A DNA stretch of 64,000 nucleotides from Planctomycetota bacterium (GCA_014381825.1 JACNKX010000075.1:85672-149671); one strand, 5' to 3'; shown: positions 23,148 to 33,390, counted from the first letter of the stretch. Notes: a model not told the origin generated them from the letters alone. Made by a program: numbers and translations.

Positions 23148-25565
23148 ATGTCTCGACGTTGTATCTTCCCGTTGGTGCTTTTAATGCTCCAATTCTTATC
23201 GGCGCCGACGCCGGGTGCCGAAACGGTTTCGAAGTCGGAGTCGCGATTCAAGCGGCTCATTCAGCCAGTACTCGCCGAGCATTGCTTTCGTTGCCACGGG
23301 CCGGAAAAGCATGAGGCCGATCTGCGGCTTGATAACCTTGACGTTGACTTTGGTAACGCAACATCCGCCGAGACCTGGCACGATGTACTGAACAAGCTGA
23401 ATCTGGGCGAGATGCCGCCAGAGGACGAACAACAGCCAAGCGAGGCCCAGTTCCAGCAAGTTGTGGATTGGCTGACCGGCGGACTCGAGCTAGCGGCCGC
23501 GGCGAAGCGACGTAGCGGGGGACACGTCGTTTTGCGGCGACTGACACGGTACGAATACAACAACACGATGCACGATCTGCTGGGGATTGACCTCGACTTC
23601 GCCAAGGACCTTCCCCCCGAACCATCGTCTGAAGATGGATTCAAGAACAGCGGCGCTGCACTCAGCATCTCGCCATTGCAAATCGAATTCTACTTACAGG
23701 CGGCTCGAACTGCGTTGGCGAAGGCAATCGTCACGGGACCACGACCGGAAGTTTATCACCACCACGCGGAAGAAAGTGCGCCGAGCAGGCGGAAGAAAGA
23801 AGTCACGTCTAACACGGTGACGCCGGATGCGAGATTCGTTGCACGATTGCTGGACTATCCCACCGAAGGGGAAATTGTCGTCCGCGTGACGGCGAGTGCG
23901 ATCGTACCGAAAGGGGAGGGCTATCCACCGATGCGTGTCACCGTTGGGTTGCGGAGTGACGTACTCGCGCCGGAGGAGAAACTCGGCGAGATCGACGTGA
24001 CCGCAACTGTCGACGATCCTCAGATGTATGAGTTCCGCGGACGCATCGAACAGTTCCCTCTGCCAGGTCACAACCCGAAGTATCCTGGCGTGCTAGTCAC
24101 CGTTTGGAACGACTACGACAACGGAGAGAGGAAACCACTCAAGCGGGCGAGGCGGAAGAAGGGGGACGATCCGCCGCCAGCGCCAGCGAGCAACGTCCCA
24201 ACGATTGTCATCAAGTCGCTCGACTTTGAGGGCCCCGTATTTCAAAGCTGGCCACCGAACAGCCACACGCGAATCTTGTTTGCTCGCGATTCAGAAGACG
24301 ACCAACAGCGCTATGTCCGCAAAGTGATCCAGCGTTTTGCGACGAGAGCCTATCGCCGCCCGGCGACTGAGGAGGAAGTCGACTTACTGCTGTCGTTCTT
24401 CAACAGGATCCGTGACGAGTCTCCTACGTTCGAAGAGGCAATCCGGGAGACGCTGGCGATGGTATTGATCTCGCCTGAATTCCTGTACCTGATGGAGCCG
24501 CATGACGGTGGCAAATCGAAACACCCGCTCACTGATTTCGAATTGGCATCACGATTGTCATACTTTTTGTGGAGTTCGATGCCGGACGAAAAGTTATTTG
24601 CTTTGGCCGAACGTGGCAAGCTTAGCGAGCCTGACGTCGTCGCAAAGCAAGTCCGAGACATGGTCGCCGATCCGAAATCGAACAACTTTGTCGAACATTT
24701 CACCGACCAATGGCTAAATCTATCGGGCCTGGATCGCGTCGCGGTCAACCCAGAGTACTACCCCGATTTTGATGATCGCCTGAAACCAGAAATGCGGAAG
24801 GAGACGCAGCGATTCTTCGCTGAGATCTTGTATGAAGACCTCAGCGCGATGAACCTGATCGACTCCGACTTCGCGATGCTTAATCGCCGCCTGGCGAAGC
24901 ACTACGGAGTCACTGGACCACGAGGAAGTGAATTCGAGCGAGTGGCACTCGCCGCCGACGATCGGCGAGGAGGTTTACTCACGCAAGGCAGCGTCTTGCT
25001 GAGCAATTCGACGGGCGAAGACTCACATCCTATCCGTCGAGCAGTTTGGCTATTGGATCGGCTTCTGGACAGCCCGCCCGCCCCTCCGCCACCCGACGTG
25101 CCCGAGCTCAATCAAGGGGAGCCCGATCTGCTAGGCTTGCCGCTGAAGAAGCAGCTGGAACTACACCGCCAGAAAGACTCGTGCAACCGATGTCACCGCC
25201 GCATCGACCCTTGGGGCATTCCGTTTGAAAGCTATGATGCGGTAGGTCAATGGCGGTCAGAAGTTTTACGTGTCGCCAAAAAAGGTCGCGACACACGTAC
25301 ACCCGTCGTCGCCAGTGCGATACTACCAGGCGGGCACGAAGTCGACGGCCTTGAGCAACTGAAAGTGTACTTGCTGACGCAGGAGTCCAAACGATTTTCT
25401 CGCGCCCTTGTAATCAAATTGTTAACGTACAGCTTGGGACGGTCGCTCGAATTGGCCGATGAAGCAGTTGTAGAATCCTTGACAACGCAATTCGCAGCGG
25501 CCGACTACCGACTTTCTGACTTGATCATCGCAATCGCACAAAGCGAACCGTTTCAACACAACTAG
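23148..25565 (+). CDS. DUF1592-family secreted protein with PSCyt1 (planctomycete cytochrome C) domain
   Basis: An 805-residue exported protein with the full domain chain: signal peptide, PSCyt1 with CFRCHGPEKHEADLRLD (haem-c CxxCH, about residue 45), DUF1587 (LRRLTRYEYNNTMHDLLGI), DUF1595 (FATRAYRRPATEEEVDLLL), DUF1592 (DFELASRLSYFLWSSMPDE), DUF1588 (GGLLTQGSVLLSNS) and DUF1585 (CHRRIDPWGIPFESYDAVG). GGAG lies 6 bp before the ATG at 23148, which also starts the signal peptide. It sits directly before a DUF1552 gene, the constant partner of this family. A second CxxCH (CNRCH) is present near the C-terminus. Role unknown; electron transfer linked to polymer oxidation is a suggestion. Confidence 0.93.
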   Translation: MSRRCIFPLVLLMLQFLSAPTPGAETVSKSESRFKRLIQPVLAEHCFRCHGPEKHEADLRLDNLDVDFGNATSAETWHDVLNKLNLGEMPPEDEQQPSEAQFQQVVDWLTGGLELAAAAKRRSGGHVVLRRLTRYEYNNTMHDLLGIDLDFAKDLPPEPSSEDGFKNSGAALSISPLQIEFYLQAARTALAKAIVTGPRPEVYHHHAEESAPSRRKKEVTSNTVTPDARFVARLLDYPTEGEIVVRVTASAIVPKGEGYPPMRVTVGLRSDVLAPEEKLGEIDVTATVDDPQMYEFRGRIEQFPLPGHNPKYPGVLVTVWNDYDNGERKPLKRARRKKGDDPPPAPASNVPTIVIKSLDFEGPVFQSWPPNSHTRILFARDSEDDQQRYVRKVIQRFATRAYRRPATEEEVDLLLSFFNRIRDESPTFEEAIRETLAMVLISPEFLYLMEPHDGGKSKHPLTDFELASRLSYFLWSSMPDEKLFALAERGKLSEPDVVAKQVRDMVADPKSNNFVEHFTDQWLNLSGLDRVAVNPEYYPDFDDRLKPEMRKETQRFFAEILYEDLSAMNLIDSDFAMLNRRLAKHYGVTGPRGSEFERVALAADDRRGGLLTQGSVLLSNSTGEDSHPIRRAVWLLDRLLDSPPAPPPPDVPELNQGEPDLLGLPLKKQLELHRQKDSCNRCHRRIDPWGIPFESYDAVGQWRSEVLRVAKKGRDTRTPVVASAILPGGHEVDGLEQLKVYLLTQESKRFSRALVIKLLTYSLGRSLELADEAVVESLTTQFAAADYRLSDLIIAIAQSEPFQHN

Positions 25566-25600
25566 CGAACATACCGAGACTTCGATAAGGATAGATGACA

Positions 25601-26941
25601 ATGGCAAAACCTAGCTGGCACTTAGATCGCCGAACGTTTTTGCGCGGCACTGGCGTTTCGCTGGCACTACCGTTGCTGGATGCGATGACCAATCGCGGAC
25701 AAGCTGCTGAAAGGAGCGAGCGACCTCGCCGAATATGTAGTGTCTATTTTCCTTTCGGTGTCAGCCTGCCGCCCGATGATCATGAGCACAGCGAGTGGAA
25801 CTGGTTCCCCCAAGGCGAAGGGAGTGAATTCCGCTTTACGAAAACCTTGTCCTCGCTAAAGAGTCTCAGGCAGGACGTGACGGTACTCGGCGGATTGTCT
25901 CATCCACATGGTAGAAGTATCGGCGGTCACGATACGGGTGACATTTTTCTGACTGGCGCTAGTCTCAAGGGAAGCAGCTACGCGAATTCAATCTCGCTTG
26001 ATCAACTGGTAGCTCAACAGATCGGCGATCAAACTCGCTTTCCGTCGCTGACGCTTTCCAGTGACGGTGGTGTGGGCGAGCCAACGCGATCCACGACCCT
26101 GTCATTCTCTCGCAACGGACGCCCCATTCCGGCATTATCGAAGCCCCAACAGATCTTCGACCGGATGTTTGGCGAAGGGGACGGCGAAATCCAGACACAG
26201 CGTCGAAAATTGGAGAGTTCCGGGACGATGCTCGACTTAGTGCTAGAACATTCCCGCTCGTTGAAACGGCGTTTAGGCAAGCAGGATCAACAGAAGTTCG
26301 ACGAGTACATAGCCTCGGTGCGAGCGATCGAGCAACGCGTCGAGCGGTCACAACGATGGCTTGATATCCCGAAGCCAGAAATCGATTCGTCGTCGCTGGC
26401 TTTGGAATCATCGCCCGAAGGGCCCATGGAGTACATTCGCACGATGTACGACTTAATCTACCTCGCGTTCCAAACCGATACGACTCGCGTCGCGACGTAC
26501 ATGCTAGGGCAAGTCGCGGGCGCGACGACCGTGGCCAATACATTTCCCGCGTTTCTGGGTCTGGCCGGAAACTGGCACGGATTGGCTCATGGGGCGGGTA
26601 AGAAAGGTGGCTACGAAAACCTCGGTCGCTTCGACCAGTTCCTCGCCGAGCAGTTGAGCTATTTCCTTACGCGGCTGAAAGAGACGCCCGAAGGTGACGG
26701 GTCGATGCTCGATAGCACACTCGTCTTCTACGGCAGCAGCAACAGCCGAACTCACAACAACCACAACTATCCGCTGGTCCTCGCCGGTGGCGGACAATTG
26801 GGATTGAAGCACGGCCAGTATCTTCGATTCACCGAGAAGACGCCTCTGTCGAATCTGTTCGTAACAATGCTTGATCGCCTGAACGTCTCACGCGACTCGT
26901 TCGCCGATAGCACCGGCGAGATGTCAGAACTCCTGGCGTAG
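25601..26941 (+). CDS. DUF1552 family Tat-exported protein
   Basis: A 446-residue protein with a twin-arginine signal (DRRTFLRGTGVSLALPLL). DUF1552 motifs include VYFPFGVSLP, GLSHPHGRSIGGHDTGDIFLTG and DSTLVFYGSSNSRTHNNHNYPLVLAGGG, giving an alkaline-phosphatase-like fold related to DUF1501. It forms an operon with the preceding DUF1592 protein. AAGGA lies 9 bp before the second ATG (25601) and only 3 bp before the first (25595), so the second is preferred. Function unknown. Confidence 0.92.
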   Translation: MAKPSWHLDRRTFLRGTGVSLALPLLDAMTNRGQAAERSERPRRICSVYFPFGVSLPPDDHEHSEWNWFPQGEGSEFRFTKTLSSLKSLRQDVTVLGGLSHPHGRSIGGHDTGDIFLTGASLKGSSYANSISLDQLVAQQIGDQTRFPSLTLSSDGGVGEPTRSTTLSFSRNGRPIPALSKPQQIFDRMFGEGDGEIQTQRRKLESSGTMLDLVLEHSRSLKRRLGKQDQQKFDEYIASVRAIEQRVERSQRWLDIPKPEIDSSSLALESSPEGPMEYIRTMYDLIYLAFQTDTTRVATYMLGQVAGATTVANTFPAFLGLAGNWHGLAHGAGKKGGYENLGRFDQFLAEQLSYFLTRLKETPEGDGSMLDSTLVFYGSSNSRTHNNHNYPLVLAGGGQLGLKHGQYLRFTEKTPLSNLFVTMLDRLNVSRDSFADSTGEMSELLA

Positions 26942-26962
26942 CGCAATTAACATGGTCTTCCC

Positions 26963-27027
26963 GTAGGGTGTCGGCGTCAGGCGCACCGCTAACCTGTCCA
27001 TTGGTGCGGCTGACGCCGACACCCTAC
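26963..27027. repeat. Long hairpin repeat (25-bp arms, one mismatch)
   Basis: GTAGGGTGTCGGCGTCAG... (26963-26987) pairs with 27003-27027 over 25 bp with one mismatch and a 15-nt loop. No T-tract. The wording is like dispersed intergenic repeats (REP or MITE-like) in planctomycete genomes. It may also end transcription of the DUF1552 operon. Confidence 0.75.
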
Positions 27028-27134
27028 ATCTACATCACCAGCTTGCCGTAGCGTTGTTTCCTCGCTGGTTGATTTCCTTTCGTCGCGCTGAGCAGTATGA
27101 TGCGTACAAATCTTCGAGCAACCGGAACGGCAGC

Positions 27135-28511
27135 ATGCATCATCACGAACAGCGTGCGAAATCATGGCGAAAGTACACTCCCTGTGGATGCGTGCTGCTG
27201 CTGTTCGCAGTGGTAGTCGCGATTCCGGTTATCGGATGGATGGTGTGGTCCATGAACGCTGCGCGCTTGGTAGAGGACGAACTCGCAAAACTTCGTGCGG
27301 CGAACGAACCGCTTGAACCCTCTGACTTGGATCCGTTTTATGCAATCCCTCCCGGAAAGTCCGATGCCACACGATTGTGGGTGGATGTAAATCAGACCTT
27401 CGAGAGTGCTTCCTTTGCAGAAGCCGTTCGCCAACTTCCGATTGTCGGTGAGGGAGCGGAAATACCGCCCGTAGGTGAAGACTGGGAGCAGCTCGAGGCA
27501 GTCGAAGCGTTCTTGGCCGATCACTCGGACGAGATGTCCAAGGTCCACAAAGCTGCAAGCCTGGGCGGATATGCGAGATTCGACCGCGACTTCGACGACG
27601 GCATCGCGATGCTCTTACCGCAAGTACAAGGGATCCGCAGCGCCGCGCGGATGCTGATACTCGAAGCCCGCGTCGCCGCTCATCAGGGAGACGCTGACGG
27701 AGTTGCTCGATCGATTCATGCAATCTTTGCGACCTGTCGCGCCGTCGAAGAGGATCCGATTCTGATCTCTGATTTAGTGCAAGTGGCGCTGGCCGGCATC
27801 GCCGTGAGCGAACTGGAAATCGCCGTCGGATCTGTCGAATTCTCCGACGCCGATTTGCAGATGCTAAGAGAGGACGTTCGGTCCATCGATTTCCAGCGCA
27901 GCCTGGAGAGGGCTTTGATGGGCGAAAGGGTCATCGGCATCCTTACCTTTCGCAACCCAGGCAAGTTCGACGTATCCGAAGAAATGCCTTTTCCGATGCG
28001 AGCAAACAATGAAGATCTAGCGTTATATTTATCAACGCTGGCAAAATATGTGGAGGCGTCGAGACAACCGTTTCCAGAAGCCTTGGCGACCGCCGAAGAA
28101 GCAACCTTAAACGTCCAGGAAGTCGTTGGCGACTCTGGCGTGAACAAACTTCGCTACGTCTTTACCAATCTGCTTCTGCCCGCACTTGATGCGGTGTTCG
28201 GGGCCAACGCACGAGGAACGGGATCGACTCATTGCGCCGATACTTCGCTGGCAATCGAGATGTATCGCCGTGTGAATGGGAAACTTCCGCAAACCCTAGC
28301 GGAGTTGGTGCCAGAGTTTATGGACATCGTTCCGATTGACCCGATGGACGGCGATCCACTGCGGTACGTTGTTAATGACGACGGCTACATGTTATACAGC
28401 GTGGGGCGCAACCAAGTCGACGACGGCGGTGTAATGGGCGACGAGCGATTGGACGAAGTCTACTCGATTGAAATCGGAGCAAGGAATGCGTCGTCCGAGG
28501 TAAACAAGTAG
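27135..28511 (+). CDS. Hypothetical membrane-anchored planctomycete protein
   Basis: A 458-residue protein with one N-terminal membrane helix (CVLLLFAVVVAIPVIGWMVWSM) and a large helical exterior. The C-terminus carries HCADTSLAIEMYRRVNGKLPQTLAELVPEF, then PIDPMDGDPLRYVVNDDGYMLYSVG, a type II secretion pseudopilin-like (GspG tail) block often seen in planctomycete hypothetical proteins. The ATG at 27135 was chosen for a short cytoplasmic tail; the frame is open back to 27054, so the start is uncertain. Role unknown. Confidence 0.75.
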   Translation: MHHHEQRAKSWRKYTPCGCVLLLFAVVVAIPVIGWMVWSMNAARLVEDELAKLRAANEPLEPSDLDPFYAIPPGKSDATRLWVDVNQTFESASFAEAVRQLPIVGEGAEIPPVGEDWEQLEAVEAFLADHSDEMSKVHKAASLGGYARFDRDFDDGIAMLLPQVQGIRSAARMLILEARVAAHQGDADGVARSIHAIFATCRAVEEDPILISDLVQVALAGIAVSELEIAVGSVEFSDADLQMLREDVRSIDFQRSLERALMGERVIGILTFRNPGKFDVSEEMPFPMRANNEDLALYLSTLAKYVEASRQPFPEALATAEEATLNVQEVVGDSGVNKLRYVFTNLLLPALDAVFGANARGTGSTHCADTSLAIEMYRRVNGKLPQTLAELVPEFMDIVPIDPMDGDPLRYVVNDDGYMLYSVGRNQVDDGGVMGDERLDEVYSIEIGARNASSEVNK

Positions 28512-28538
28512 CAGCTTGGGATTGGAGGATGACAAGTC

Positions 28539-29543
28539 ATGTCAGTTCAAATCGCAACCATCGAAGACGTCCGCAGTGCCGAACGAATCATCCGCGAGCA
28601 CGTTTCGCCGGCACCGCTGATTCGCTCCTACGCGTTGGAGAAAGAACTTGGCCTGCGGACTGGTCGCCGAGTTTGGCTGAAAGATTACGGTTGGACACCA
28701 GTTGGTTCGTTTAAGCTGCTCGGCGCCTTGAATTGGATGGCACAAAATCTCGAACGAATCGGCGAACGACCCGTCGCAGCGCACTCGTCGGGCAACTTCG
28801 CTTCCGGGATTTCGTTTGCGGGCATGCGATACGACAAACGAGTCATCATCGTCATGCCGGACACCGCCGCACAGGTAAAGTTCGAATTGACTCGGTCGTT
28901 TGGTGCCGAAATTCGAACCTACGACATTTCGCGAGACCACGAGACCGGCGAACGTGATCACATTACTCGCGAGATCGCGGAACTGGAAGGAGCCGTCCAA
29001 GCGTCACCTTATGACGATCCGCACGTCATCGCCGGCAATGGCGTCGGTGGACTAGAAATCGTCAACGAATTGCGGCGTCAAGATCGAGAGGTATCGCAAT
29101 TTCTTTGTCAGGTCAGCGGCGGCGGCTTAATGGCTGGCCACGCCTTGTCGATCGCAGATGGCTTTCCGCAGGCCACGATTATCGGCGTGGAACCTGACGG
29201 TGCGGGCGACTTTCGTCAATCGTTGGAAGCCGGAGAGCGCGTGCGATTGGACCGACCGACCAGTATTTGCGACGGTCTGCTCTCTTACGACGTCGGTGAA
29301 CACAATTGGCCTATTCTACAAGAGCATGTCTCCCAATCGGTCTTGGTTTCGGACGCAGAAACGCGAGCGGCGATGAACTGGCTCTACAGTCGCCATGGTT
29401 TACGTACGGAACCATCGGGAGCGATCACACTCGCCGCCGCGTTGACAGGAAAAGAGCAACTTGACGGAGAAGGCGATATTGTGATCGTCATCAGCGGCCG
29501 AAACGTCGATGATGGTCAGTTTCAAGAATGGATCAGGGTGTAG
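28539..29543 (+). CDS. Fold-type II PLP enzyme, threonine/serine dehydratase-like
   Basis: A 334-residue pyridoxal-phosphate enzyme of the threonine ammonia-lyase/serine racemase group. The PLP Lys is in PVGSFKLLGALNW (about residue 60). AHSSGNFASG is the substrate-binding loop and SGGGLMAG holds the PLP phosphate. The common SGNHAQG is SGNFASG here, and GSFKLLGA replaces GSFKLRGA, so the substrate may differ from threonine. No regulatory ACT domain is present. Probable reaction: deamination or racemisation of a hydroxyamino acid. Confidence 0.85.
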   Translation: MSVQIATIEDVRSAERIIREHVSPAPLIRSYALEKELGLRTGRRVWLKDYGWTPVGSFKLLGALNWMAQNLERIGERPVAAHSSGNFASGISFAGMRYDKRVIIVMPDTAAQVKFELTRSFGAEIRTYDISRDHETGERDHITREIAELEGAVQASPYDDPHVIAGNGVGGLEIVNELRRQDREVSQFLCQVSGGGLMAGHALSIADGFPQATIIGVEPDGAGDFRQSLEAGERVRLDRPTSICDGLLSYDVGEHNWPILQEHVSQSVLVSDAETRAAMNWLYSRHGLRTEPSGAITLAAALTGKEQLDGEGDIVIVISGRNVDDGQFQEWIRV

Positions 29544-29617
29544 ATTCGCGGAACTCACGAGAACATCTGCTACGTTCCACTCGTTCGCCGGTTCCCGGCT
29601 CGGGAGGACCCAGCCAG

Positions 29618-31996
29618 TTAATCCACGTCGGTCGAAACGACGAACGCAACAAGTACCTTTGTCTCAGCAACCACCGGCAGTCGTCCGAGTTGCATCAATG
29701 TTGCGCGGATGGTTATCTGTCGCTCGCCAACAAATTGTGGGGCAACCAACGAAGTCACGCTCAGCGACGGGTTCAATTGCTCCGCCTCAACGCTAAGACG
29801 ATCGGCCACGAAGACGCTGCCACCCTCTCGATCAGTCACCAGTTCAATCGCCGCTACCTCGGTCAGTCCCTTTGCACGGCTGATCGTCAGCGGAATCTCG
29901 AATGGCTGACCGGCGATGACTTCGATTTCCGGCGCATCGCAATCGATCTTCAACAACGCACCAGTCGGCAGAAACCCGATACGAGTTTGCAGTTTGCTCG
30001 ACAAGTAGCGAACTCGCCCTTGAGGATCAGCTACCTGAGCGACGCCGTTCACAACCATCCGGGACGTGCGAGTCGTCTCAAGCCACTCCGGCAGGAAGAC
30101 GGGATACAGGATGCGATCGACAGCAGGCGGTATCGTCAACTCTGGTCCATTGATTCCCTGCCGATGGCGACCTTGCTTGGCAGCCATCTCAAGAACGATG
30201 TTGCCATCGAACCCTTCGTCTCTCTGGATCAAAACCGGAGCGGGAAACGTCGTGCCCCGTGGCCACTTCGTGACGTCGTTCTTTCCCTCTGCATCGATGG
30301 AGAAGGGCGGCTTCATGGTGACAGCCACCAAAACGGGCTTCAATTGTTCGGTCACATCGACTTCGCCAATCCGTGCTTGCCCGGACACATGGAGCATCGC
30401 GGCCACTGTTTCAGCGTCGGCCGCAACCGACAACTCGATCTTCACATCGTTCTTTCCAGCAGCGATGATCGTTTGGTCGGGAATAACCACACCGTTAGGC
30501 AATCCGTCAATCTGAAGATTGATTGGATCCTTGAATCCACCAACGCGAGTTGCCTTGATCGCCAACTGCGTCTTACCGCCGAGCAGTACGTTTACGAATT
30601 CGGGACCGCTCAGCGTAAACTTTGGCGTGGCCGGACGCACGGCGAGTCGATACGTTGCCGCGCGATTGCCGCTTTGACCAGATGAATCGCTGACGATCAA
30701 TTGGTAGCTGCCGTCCGCTGGAACGACAAACTCTAACCCCGCGTCGGTCGTTCCTGGCAGATCGTCAGAGCGTTTGAGTTCTTTGCCTTCTCCATCGAGA
30801 ACGCCCAGCGCGACGTCGAGCGTGGAGCCGATCGCTTCCGCTTGGAGATCGATCGCCCAAACGTCTCCCTTCTTGCCGCCCACAACATATCGATCGGAAC
30901 CGAAACGCTGATCAAGAACGCCAGTTATCGCCGAGGGTATCGACAAAGACGTTGCTTCGTCGCCGCGGTGAGCTCCTTCGACGGCCTCGGGAATATCGCT
31001 GAGTATCAATGCAACTTGGTCGCCGAGACCAATCGGAGTTTCAAGTCGCGTGAGGAACGAGTCTGTTGGTTCATCTGGAAACGTAACCGAGCGAACGATC
31101 GACTCTAACATCGCACCGCCGGTAGCAACTCCATAACCGACAAACTCGACGTCGCGAGTTTCGCCTCGCTTCCCAGCCGCCGGAATCGCCGCGACAACCT
31201 GTGGGCCCGGCGTCAAAGCCAGTCGATAGACGAATGAACGGTTTCCGCGAAAATCGACGTCGTAGATGCTGACGAGGTAGCGTTGCTCGCCCTTGGCGGC
31301 GAATGTAATACGAAGGTCATTCTTCGCTGTATCAGCTCCTTCCGCTACGAGGTCTCCGTTCTCGCCGCGCACCTCAACGGCCGCAGTCAGCGGGGAACCA
31401 ATTGCAGCGGCCACGAGCGACAAAGTTATCGGACCATCGTGCGGAGCGACGAAGCGAAATTGATCGACCTCCTCGATCTTGCGAATCTGACCGGAAACGA
31501 TCACAGGAAGTACGTCGAGGTCATGCGGTCCCTTTCGCTTTGCCTCCTCCTTCACCTCCCCCAATTCCGACACGACAAAGCGTCCTGTTGCCGTCCCACC
31601 GTTCGCATTTGCGGCTTGCCAGCGGTAGATTCCCGGTTTCGTGTCGGCCGGAATCGTCAGCTTCGCTGGTGTTTCGCGAGGCATCGGGAACGGACCGCGA
31701 CGTGCCTTCTTCTCGAACCAGTAAGGTGGCTCTGGAACGATGACCGGTCCTGGCGTTCCCGTGAGTTCGAGAACTATCCGAGAGTCATGCACGAATGGCT
31801 GGGTGTCCGGTGTCCAATCGTAGCCGCCCAACACAACTTCAACGGTCGTTCCTGCCTGTCCACCTGATGGATAGATGTAGCCGATCGCGGGAGCTTGTTG
31901 CTGCGCCAGCGCCGTCGCGACGCACGACATGGGAAGAGCCAAAACTGCCGCGGCGTATAGAAAGCGAGGGGAGAAGCGGAGAAGTAAGAGAGGCAT
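29618..31996 (-). CDS. Secreted protein with PPC (pre-peptidase C-terminal) domains
   Basis: A 792-residue exported protein with an N-terminal signal (YAAAVLALPMSCVATALAQQ). The start of the mature part, GYIYPSGGQAGTTVEVVLGG, is an IPT-like beta-sandwich. PPC-type domains follow around residues 165-265 (RFVAPHDGPITLSLVAAA...YLVSIYDVD) and 365-450 (AIDLQAEAIGSTLDVALGVLD...YQLIVSDSSG). Several Ig-like segments fill the C-terminal half. It is the last gene of a minus-strand group after DUF1549/DUF1553 and DUF1501 genes, a standard planctomycete trio. It likely binds carbohydrate or protein in the periplasm. The last 40 bp separate it from the DUF1501 gene. Confidence 0.85.
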   Translation of the reverse strand: MPLLLLRFSPRFLYAAAVLALPMSCVATALAQQQAPAIGYIYPSGGQAGTTVEVVLGGYDWTPDTQPFVHDSRIVLELTGTPGPVIVPEPPYWFEKKARRGPFPMPRETPAKLTIPADTKPGIYRWQAANANGGTATGRFVVSELGEVKEEAKRKGPHDLDVLPVIVSGQIRKIEEVDQFRFVAPHDGPITLSLVAAAIGSPLTAAVEVRGENGDLVAEGADTAKNDLRITFAAKGEQRYLVSIYDVDFRGNRSFVYRLALTPGPQVVAAIPAAGKRGETRDVEFVGYGVATGGAMLESIVRSVTFPDEPTDSFLTRLETPIGLGDQVALILSDIPEAVEGAHRGDEATSLSIPSAITGVLDQRFGSDRYVVGGKKGDVWAIDLQAEAIGSTLDVALGVLDGEGKELKRSDDLPGTTDAGLEFVVPADGSYQLIVSDSSGQSGNRAATYRLAVRPATPKFTLSGPEFVNVLLGGKTQLAIKATRVGGFKDPINLQIDGLPNGVVIPDQTIIAAGKNDVKIELSVAADAETVAAMLHVSGQARIGEVDVTEQLKPVLVAVTMKPPFSIDAEGKNDVTKWPRGTTFPAPVLIQRDEGFDGNIVLEMAAKQGRHRQGINGPELTIPPAVDRILYPVFLPEWLETTRTSRMVVNGVAQVADPQGRVRYLSSKLQTRIGFLPTGALLKIDCDAPEIEVIAGQPFEIPLTISRAKGLTEVAAIELVTDREGGSVFVADRLSVEAEQLNPSLSVTSLVAPQFVGERQITIRATLMQLGRLPVVAETKVLVAFVVSTDVD

Positions 31997-32032
31997 CTGC
32001 TGCGTTTCCCGTGGACCTATGAGACTGACACC

Positions 32033-33373
32033 TCAAACCAATTCACGAACCGTCTTGCCACCATCCACTAAAGGAACGGGACGACCAAGTGGTCCGTAAT
32101 AGAGCCGGTCTGGATTGATTCCAAGCAGCGTATGGATCGTGCGCAAAAGGTCGTTGACGCCAATCGGTTCTGTCGTTGGGGCGGCCGCTTGTGCGTCCGT
32201 TGCACCGATCACTTGTCCTGGCTTCGTCCCGCCGCCGGCAAAGATGACAGTTTGAGCCATTGACCAATGGTCGCGACCGGCTTGGGCGTTGACTCGCGGC
32301 GTGCGTCCCATTTCGCCCATCATCACGACAAGCGTTTCGTCAAGCAGTCCGCGTTCTTCGAGATCCGTAACCAATGCGCTGAAAGCACGATCGGCATAGG
32401 GAATCAGATCCGTCTGCAAACTCGGAAAACAATTGAAATGAACGTCCCATCCAGGAGCATCGACTCCGACGAACCGACAACCACCTTCGACCAATCGTCT
32501 GGCGAGGAGAGCACACTGGCCGATCTGCGTATGGCCATAACGCTCTCGCATCGCGTCCGACTCGGCATGAATATCAAATGCCTTCTTCGCGTCGGACGAC
32601 GTGATCAGGCTTCGCGCTTTATCGTAATACGTGGACATCGTCTTCGCGCGCCCCTCGACGCCACGTTCTAATTCATCGATCCCGGCTAGTAATTTACGCC
32701 GTGTCGCGATTCTGCTTTGCGACAGTCCTGCGATCGGCTGGAGGTCTTTCACTTCGAAGTCTGGCTGCGTTGGATCCGATTCGATAACGAAGGGAGCGTA
32801 CTCGGCTCCGTAGAATCCCGGTCCTCCCGCTCCCATCGGATGCGGCACGCTGATGTAAGGTGGAACCGTGCTCCTTGGACCCAACTCCCGCGAGACAACG
32901 GAACCGAGGGAAGGGAAGAAATCGTTGTTCGGAATCGGGTTGTCGCCATCCGCGAAGTTCGCTCTGCGCCCGGTCATCACATAGTGATAACCCGTCGTAT
33001 GCCCGTTATCACGATGGCTGTGACTGCGGAGGATCGTGTACTTGTCGGCAATCTTTGCACACAGCGGTAACTGGTCCGTGACGATGGTGCCTGGAACATT
33101 TGTGTTAATCGGACGGAAGGGGCCGCGAATTTCTTCCGGTGCGTCCGGCTTTGGGTCCCACATGTCTTGATGAGGCGGACCACCTTCCAGAAAGAGAAAG
33201 ATGCACGACTTGGCCTTCGCGCCTGCAGGCGAAGCGGCCTGGGCTTGCAACTCTAGCAGTCGTGGTAGCGTCAAGCTGCCGAACAGGCCGGTCGCGCCAA
33301 GGCGCAAAGCGTGGCGCCGTGAAACTCCATCACAGGATTTCGAGCGCCGTGATCCAACTTTGATCTTCCACAT
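32033..33373 (-). CDS. DUF1501 family Tat-exported protein
   Basis: A 446-residue paralogue of the 5932 gene, with a Tat signal (CDGVSRRHALRLGATGLFG). Conserved motifs are FLEGGPPHQDMWDPKP, ILRSHSHRDNGHTTGYHY and VMMGEMGRTPRVNAQAGRDHW. It lies between a DUF1549/DUF1553 gene (upstream) and a PPC gene (downstream) on the same strand, separated from the former by a 31-bp inverted repeat. Together they form a secretome module typical of planctomycetes. Function unknown; a hydrolase fold is expected. Confidence 0.93.
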   Translation of the reverse strand: MWKIKVGSRRSKSCDGVSRRHALRLGATGLFGSLTLPRLLELQAQAASPAGAKAKSCIFLFLEGGPPHQDMWDPKPDAPEEIRGPFRPINTNVPGTIVTDQLPLCAKIADKYTILRSHSHRDNGHTTGYHYVMTGRRANFADGDNPIPNNDFFPSLGSVVSRELGPRSTVPPYISVPHPMGAGGPGFYGAEYAPFVIESDPTQPDFEVKDLQPIAGLSQSRIATRRKLLAGIDELERGVEGRAKTMSTYYDKARSLITSSDAKKAFDIHAESDAMRERYGHTQIGQCALLARRLVEGGCRFVGVDAPGWDVHFNCFPSLQTDLIPYADRAFSALVTDLEERGLLDETLVVMMGEMGRTPRVNAQAGRDHWSMAQTVIFAGGGTKPGQVIGATDAQAAAPTTEPIGVNDLLRTIHTLLGINPDRLYYGPLGRPVPLVDGGKTVRELV

Positions 33374-33390
33374 CGTACGTGTCTTCTTAG

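Noticed and set aside
29528..30685. Long plus-strand frame of 385 codons
   Set aside because: It is antisense to the PPC-domain gene, whose domains and signal peptide are convincing; the plus-strand product is Arg/Ser/His-rich without motifs.
31283..31867. Plus-strand frame of 194 codons
   Set aside because: Antisense shadow of the PPC gene with random composition.
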